Below the pieces are notes generated by a model. That model worked only from the letters and a program-made list of their open reading frames with translations, was not told the DNA's origin and did no database searches. A program made the translations under genes and the position numbers. This document shows, in pieces, positions 6,402 to 9,680 of a stretch of DNA of 9,680 bases. Each line of letters starts with the position of its first letter. Position 1 is the stretch's first letter. This stretch comes from Deltaproteobacteria bacterium (GTDB lineage Bacteria > Myxococcota > B64-G9), in contig QMME01000130.1 in assembly GCA_003647095.1 (NCBI GenBank), positions 1 to 9,680 of the forward strand. Reading direction: 5' to 3'.

Positions 6402-7292
6402 TCAGGTCAGCAAGAACGACAGCGAGGAGTAAAGGTAACGTGCTGCTGTTGTTGCCACGATAAGCGCTAGAAGCCACTTGATCAGCCGAGCCGGGATGAA
6501 CCTCTGCAATCGAGCCCCGCAGTAGATGCCGGCCAACCCTCCCAGCCCGAAAAGACCTCCCAGTGCCCAGTCCGGTGCCACCGCCAGCGCGGGAAACAAC
6601 GGCGCCAGCAACTGGTAGCCGACCACTCCGACCAGCGAGGAGATCATGGTACTGGCCAGGGCCGCTCCGGCCACCAGGTGAACGGGTAAGGCCAGTACCG
6701 TGACCAGGAAAGGTGCGATCAAGGAGCCACCACCTATGCCGTAGGCTCCCGAGACCACTCCCACCAGCAGGCAGAACAGCACCAGTCCCGGCACGGCGAC
6801 TTGCAGGCGCCGCTCGCCGTACTCGATGGTAAGCCGGCGCCAACTGAGCGACATGGATCCCGCCTGGCAAACCCGTTGTTCGGCTTCGCCCCCTCGGCCA
6901 CCGAGCAATCCCGCCAGCAGGCGCCAGCCCAGATAACCGAGTACCAGGGCCACCAGCAGCTTGAAACGATGGGGGTCGGGAAGAAAGCGTACCCGCAGCA
7001 CGACTCCGAGGATCACCCCTGGTGTGATACCTGCCAAGGTTACACCTACCAGGGGCCACACCAGCCGTCCTTCACGTGCAAAGCGCCAGACGCCGCCGGG
7101 AATGGCCACCACGTTGTAGAGCTGGTTGGTGGCACTGACGGCCGGCGAAGTGAAGCCCAGCACCGACATCTGGAAGGGTAACAGCAGAAAAGCCCCGGAG
7201 ATACCGGCAGTCGAGGTCAACAATGATATGCCGAAGGCAACCAACGGCGGTACCCAGGGTGCAACGTCAACGTTGGCCACGGAAAAATACAT
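6402..7292 (-). CDS. Sulfite exporter TauE/SafE family permease
   Basis: Predicted 296-residue inner-membrane protein with about eight hydrophobic segments in two halves. The TauE/SafE repeat signature occurs twice: TSTAGISGAFLLLPF (26-40) and VSGAYGIGGGSLIAPF in the second half. SVSATNQ-like text (AVSATNQLYNVVAIP, 51-65) and the ending of the first half at FLPDP..FKLLVALVL match a subgroup I associate with sulfate reducers and relatives. The family moves sulfite, sulfoacetate or other organosulfur anions; the substrate here is unknown. The ATG at 7292 starts 3 bp after the stop of the Fe-S protein gene; the family usually starts MYF, which supports this start. Its ribosome site is weak (AGGAAG about 15 nt upstream), suggesting translational coupling. 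Last gene of the leftward unit; convergent with the barrel gene. Confidence 0.93.
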   Translation of the reverse strand: MYFSVANVDVAPWVPPLVAFGISLLTSTAGISGAFLLLPFQMSVLGFTSPAVSATNQLYNVVAIPGGVWRFAREGRLVWPLVGVTLAGITPGVILGVVLRVRFLPDPHRFKLLVALVLGYLGWRLLAGLLGGRGGEAEQRVCQAGSMSLSWRRLTIEYGERRLQVAVPGLVLFCLLVGVVSGAYGIGGGSLIAPFLVTVLALPVHLVAGAALASTMISSLVGVVGYQLLAPLFPALAVAPDWALGGLFGLGGLAGIYCGARLQRFIPARLIKWLLALIVATTAARYLYSSLSFLLT

Positions 7293-7295
7293 GGA

Positions 7296-8606
7296 CTAGA
7301 GATCGACTTCCTGCATCTTTCTCTTGCGGGCGTTGCGCAGGGCATAGTCGATGAAGCGAGACTTGAGCTCCCGGCGAGCAAGCAGTTGCCGGGCGGGAGG
7401 CAAGCGCATGATCGCACCCACCAGGGCCGAGGCCAGCTGGCCACTCCAGCCAGGCAGGGTCTCGGCCAGCAGGTGATGCAGCTTGCCCTGCTCGATGGCC
7501 ATGGACATGACCCGCACGAATGTCGACTCGGGGGGAATGCGCCGTTGCGGTCTGGCCTGCATGTGCATGCTGCCGTACTGGCACTGCAGCGCACAGACCC
7601 CACAACCCAGGCAGATCGATTCGTCCACACGGGCCCGCAAGCGGTAGCGCTTGCCGTCGATGACGTGAGGACTCTCTTCCATGGTTATGGCCTCCACCGG
7701 GCAGGCCTGGAGGCACTGGCGGCAACCGGTGCAGGCGGCGGGGTCAGGGCGGGCCAGGTAGTTCGAGGTGAAGGTGTCGCCCAGCCAGCGGAAGCGCTTG
7801 AAACCTTGCAGTATCTCGCAGCAACAGCCGCAACAGCTGCACAGGAAGGTAGGCCGATGCTTGACGTTGTCGGCGATGTGCACCAGGCCGGCCTCGCGAG
7901 TTTCCGTGATCAGTGCCAGGGCCTGTTCCTTCTCGATGGCCCGGCCCAGCCCGTGCCGGGCCACGTAGTCGGCGCCGGCCCCCAGACTCAGGCAGGACTC
8001 CAGGCGGAACCGGTCACAGTCGTGACCCCGGTGATGTGCCACATGGCGGCAGTGGCACAGGCTCACCGCCCACCGCCCGGCGTGTTCCACCAGGTGACTG
8101 GCCCGTTCCCAGTCGAGCACCTCGGCAAAGTCCGCGGGCAGGCTCTGCTCGTGCACCAGGGTGCGAAACAGCGATGTTTCGGCGGAACGATTGAAGGAAT
8201 CGACGAAGTCACGTTCCTCGAGCAGGTAGCGGTGCAACAGTCCGGCCAGTTTCTTCTGATCGATGTCCTCGCGCACCCGCATCATGGAAAACTCGAACAG
8301 GCCCACGATGGTAGGAGCCAGGGCGTAGCGCATCTTGCCGCCCAGGAACAGATCGAGCACCAGGCCCTTGTCGGCCAGGGCCTCCAGTTGCTGGCGCAAC
8401 TGCTCCAGCGGCCGGCCCAGTCGACGGGCCAGGGCTTCGGCGCTGGTGGGCCGCATGGGCACCTGGGCTGCCAGCTCGGCCTCGGCCGGGGAGTAGAGGA
8501 TCTGGAGAATCTCGTAAATGGTCGTCCGGCCCGGGGCCCCGACCGGCATCCGGTCCAGCCGTTCGCGAAGCCTGCGGTAGCCTGCCTTGGTGGCCAGATG
8601 TCCCAC
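7296..8606 (-). CDS. Winged-helix multi-cluster 4Fe-4S protein
   Basis: Predicted cytosolic 436-residue iron-sulfur protein. The N-terminal part (about 28-97) is a helix-turn-helix-like domain (TSAEALARRLGRPLEQLRQQLEAL..KGLV then LGGKMRYAL) of winged-helix type. The middle holds C184-H-C186...C197...C205 and the dense motif C256-S-C-C-G-C-C-C263. The C-terminal part is a dicluster ferredoxin: CTGCRQCLQACP (292-303; Cys 292, 295, 298, 302) and CLGCGVCALQC (332-342; Cys 332, 335, 338, 342). The ferredoxin part should carry two 4Fe-4S clusters; the extra cysteines could bind another cluster or a metal. The role may be electron transfer or redox-linked regulation; not known. The start is a GTG with GGAAGGA 6 nt upstream (8613-8619). 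It lies between the response regulator (33 bp) and the permease (3 bp). Confidence 0.93.
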   Translation of the reverse strand: MGHLATKAGYRRLRERLDRMPVGAPGRTTIYEILQILYSPAEAELAAQVPMRPTSAEALARRLGRPLEQLRQQLEALADKGLVLDLFLGGKMRYALAPTIVGLFEFSMMRVREDIDQKKLAGLLHRYLLEERDFVDSFNRSAETSLFRTLVHEQSLPADFAEVLDWERASHLVEHAGRWAVSLCHCRHVAHHRGHDCDRFRLESCLSLGAGADYVARHGLGRAIEKEQALALITETREAGLVHIADNVKHRPTFLCSCCGCCCEILQGFKRFRWLGDTFTSNYLARPDPAACTGCRQCLQACPVEAITMEESPHVIDGKRYRLRARVDESICLGCGVCALQCQYGSMHMQARPQRRIPPESTFVRVMSMAIEQGKLHHLLAETLPGWSGQLASALVGAIMRLPPARQLLARRELKSRFIDYALRNARKRKMQEVDL

Positions 8607-8639
8607 GGGGATTCCTTCCAGAGCGAGGCAGTACCGGTT

Positions 8640-9350
8640 TCAGCTGTCGCCTTTCTCCAGCATGTTCACGGCTGCTTCGATCTCCCGCCCAACCAGGTGA
8701 ATGAGATCCTGGGTGACCACCTGGGAGCTGCGAAACAGCTCCTGCAGGGCACGGGCCAGTTCTTTCAGGCGCCTGGTGGCCTGGGCGACCTGGTCGGAAG
8801 CGGATGCAGGTGGTGCCTCTTCCGGGGAGCCCTTGTCGGCCACCAGCTGCTTGAGCTTGGTACGGGATTCCTCGATTTCATCCACCAGGTCGTGGAGCAG
8901 CCGTATCAGGTAGCGGTTTTCCAGGCGGGTGACCACCCGCCCCAGTGCTTCCTCCACGCGTATCATCACACCCTGCAGTTCGGGGAATGGCTTCTGCAGG
9001 AAACTGGATGCGCCCAGGTCCATGGCCTGGGAGGCGGCCTCGGTGGAGCCGTAGGCGGTGATCATGATGAACTCGCAATCTGGCCACAGTTTCCGGCCTT
9101 CCCGGAGAACCGCGAATCCGTCGGCACCAGGCAAGTTCTTGTCGACGAAGGCCAGGTGATACTCCTGCTGGCGCAGCAACTCGAAGGCCTGCTCGGCGGA
9201 ACCGGCCTCGTCGATCTGTTGGTAGCCGGCGGCCTGCAGCATGCCGCTGAGAACATTGCGGGCGACGTTCTCGTCATCAACCAGCAGGAACCTGAAGAAG
9301 TCCTTTTCGGGTGCAGTAAACTTCAGATCAGCAGCCGTGATCGGTGACAT
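8640..9350 (-). CDS. Response regulator with REC domain and C-terminal helical region
   Basis: Predicted 236-residue cytosolic protein. The REC domain (about 18-140) has all conserved positions: acidic pair Asp25/Asp26 in FLLVDDE, phosphoacceptor Asp70 in LAFVDKNLPGADG, Thr98 in IMITAYGS and Lys120 in FLQKPF. Residues about 140-236 are mainly helical, rich in Leu, Glu, Lys and Arg, with no helix-turn-helix, GGDEF, HD-GYP or AAA+ signature, so the output is likely protein-protein interaction or dimerisation. The ATG at 9350 is preferred over longer in-frame starts (to 9428) because of a strong GGAGGAG site at 9355-9361 and because REC begins shortly after. First gene of a leftward unit with the Fe-S protein and the permease; its kinase may be the divergent membrane protein. 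Confidence 0.95.
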   Translation of the reverse strand: MSPITAADLKFTAPEKDFFRFLLVDDENVARNVLSGMLQAAGYQQIDEAGSAEQAFELLRQQEYHLAFVDKNLPGADGFAVLREGRKLWPDCEFIMITAYGSTEAASQAMDLGASSFLQKPFPELQGVMIRVEEALGRVVTRLENRYLIRLLHDLVDEIEESRTKLKQLVADKGSPEEAPPASASDQVAQATRRLKELARALQELFRSSQVVTQDLIHLVGREIEAAVNMLEKGDS

Positions 9351-9383
9351 CCTGCTCCTCCCTGGAATTGCCGATGACCAACT

Positions 9384-9412
9384 TGCATAACACCTGTTTG
9401 TCTTCCTGTAAA
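9384..9412 (-). promoter_or_regulatory. Candidate promoter of the response regulator/Fe-S/TauE unit
   Basis: On the minus strand: TTTACA (9412-9407), 17-bp spacer, TATGCA (9389-9384), giving a transcript start near 9377 and a leader of about 27 nt before the ATG at 9350, enough to hold the GGAGGAG site. The -10 box is inside the 16-bp sequence shared with 4701-4716. Confidence 0.5.
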
Positions 9413-9416
9413 CAAA

Positions 9417-9432
9417 CAAGTTTGCCAACTTG
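9417..9432. promoter_or_regulatory. Palindrome, possible operator between divergent genes
   Basis: CAAGTT-TGCC-AACTTG is a perfect 6-bp inverted repeat. Its centre is about 48 bp upstream of the predicted leftward transcript start and it overlaps the -35 candidate of the rightward gene, a suitable place for a regulator acting on both. The half-site AACTTG recurs at 9380-9385 and 4702-4707. A second inverted pair, TGTTTGT (9395-9401) and ACAAACA (9412-9418), lies next to it. Confidence 0.4.
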
Positions 9433-9457
9433 CTAGTGATGGGCCTGGGGCTATAAG
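9430..9457 (+). promoter_or_regulatory. Candidate promoter of the rightward membrane-protein gene
   Basis: TTGCTA (9430-9435), 16-bp spacer, TATAAG (9452-9457, 5 of 6 to TATAAT). The implied start at about 9464 is only a few bases before the GTG at 9468, which would make the transcript nearly leaderless. Alternatively the true start codon lies elsewhere. Confidence 0.35.
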
Positions 9458-9467
9458 ATCACCAGAA

Positions 9468-9680
9468 GTGACAGTCAACGGTAAACATGCGGGCGGTCGC
9501 TCCCGCGACAACTCCTGGCGTGCCGATCTGGGTCTGGTGGTGATTGGCCTGGTGCCGCTGGCGGTGATCCTGGTGCTGGTGTTCCAGCCTCCGGCACCAC
9601 GGTCGCATCTCCCGCGCCAGGAGGTGGTGGGTCGGGTACAACGCCTGATCGGCCGGGTACAGGGGCGCCCCGAGGACACG
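9468..9680 (+). CDS. N-terminal part of a membrane protein, possibly a sensor (3' end outside window)
   Basis: A frame opening with GTG at 9468 stays open to the end of the window (71 codons). It encodes a short polar N-terminus with several Arg (GRSRDNSWRAD), one strong hydrophobic segment (LGLVVIGLVPLAVILVLVF, about residues 23-41), then a polar, Arg-rich part that starts an extracytoplasmic or linker region. Third codon positions are mostly G or C, as in neighbouring genes, which supports coding. No ribosome site is clear. It is divergent from the response regulator gene, so a histidine kinase or other sensor is an attractive guess, but no kinase motif is in view. An opposite-strand frame over the same bases looks non-coding. 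Confidence 0.55.
   Translation, partial: MTVNGKHAGGRSRDNSWRADLGLVVIGLVPLAVILVLVFQPPAPRSHLPRQEVVGRVQRLIGRVQGRPEDT

Noticed and set aside
7386..9347. Long open frame of 653 codons on the plus strand
   Set aside because: It lies opposite the Fe-S protein and response regulator genes, whose cysteine and REC motifs are clear; its protein is Gly/Gln/His-rich with no domain. High GC keeps the opposite strand open.
9323..9679. Minus-strand frame over the right edge
   Set aside because: Arg/Thr/Pro-rich product without domains, crossing the divergent promoter region; the plus-strand frame with a hydrophobic segment is better.

Overview
The window is a GC-rich, densely coded stretch of bacterial chromosome. 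Its content (a DUF4388-like/J-domain protein, peptide deformylase next to methionyl-tRNA formyltransferase, an outer-membrane barrel protein, and a winged-helix multi-cluster Fe-S protein beside a TauE/SafE-type permease) suggests a Gram-negative of the Desulfobacterota or deltaproteobacterial kind. That placement rests on gene content and remembered family resemblance, not on a search.

Layout. (1) Positions 1-2075 (+): the 3' part of a large gene whose start lies outside the window. It opens with twelve 24-bp tandem repeats encoding the octapeptide AEEKARRE, followed by an acidic low-complexity linker, a DUF4388/PATAN-like region and a C-terminal J-like domain whose HPD motif reads HPA. (2) 2076-2216: a roughly 140-bp imperfect palindrome, then a sigma70-like promoter. 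(3) 2310-3770 (+): def and fmt, the pair that makes formyl-Met-tRNA and removes the formyl group. (4) 3781-4710 (-): an alpha/beta-hydrolase-like protein that appears to lack all three catalytic residues, tail to tail with fmt. (5) 4711-4891: a divergent control region carrying two copies of a 21-bp repeat. (6) 4892-6394 (+): a predicted outer-membrane beta-barrel with a long charged helical insert; the same repeat family is inserted in frame in that insert. (7) 9350 down to 6402 (-): a three-gene unit in the order response regulator, multi-cluster Fe-S protein with winged helix, TauE/SafE-like permease, with gaps of 33 and 3 bp. (8) 9468-9680 (+): the start of a divergent membrane protein that runs off the window.

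How the genes may work together. def and fmt are housekeeping. The leftward unit reads as a signal-transduction and redox module: a phosphoacceptor protein without a recognisable DNA-binding output, a cysteine-rich electron-transfer or sensing protein, and an anion permease. The divergent membrane protein might be the sensor, but only its first 71 codons are visible. The intergenic region 9351-9467 has promoter-like elements in both directions around a short palindrome. There is no RNA gene, CRISPR array, transposase or complete mobile element that I can support, and no stretch over 300 bp without a gene.
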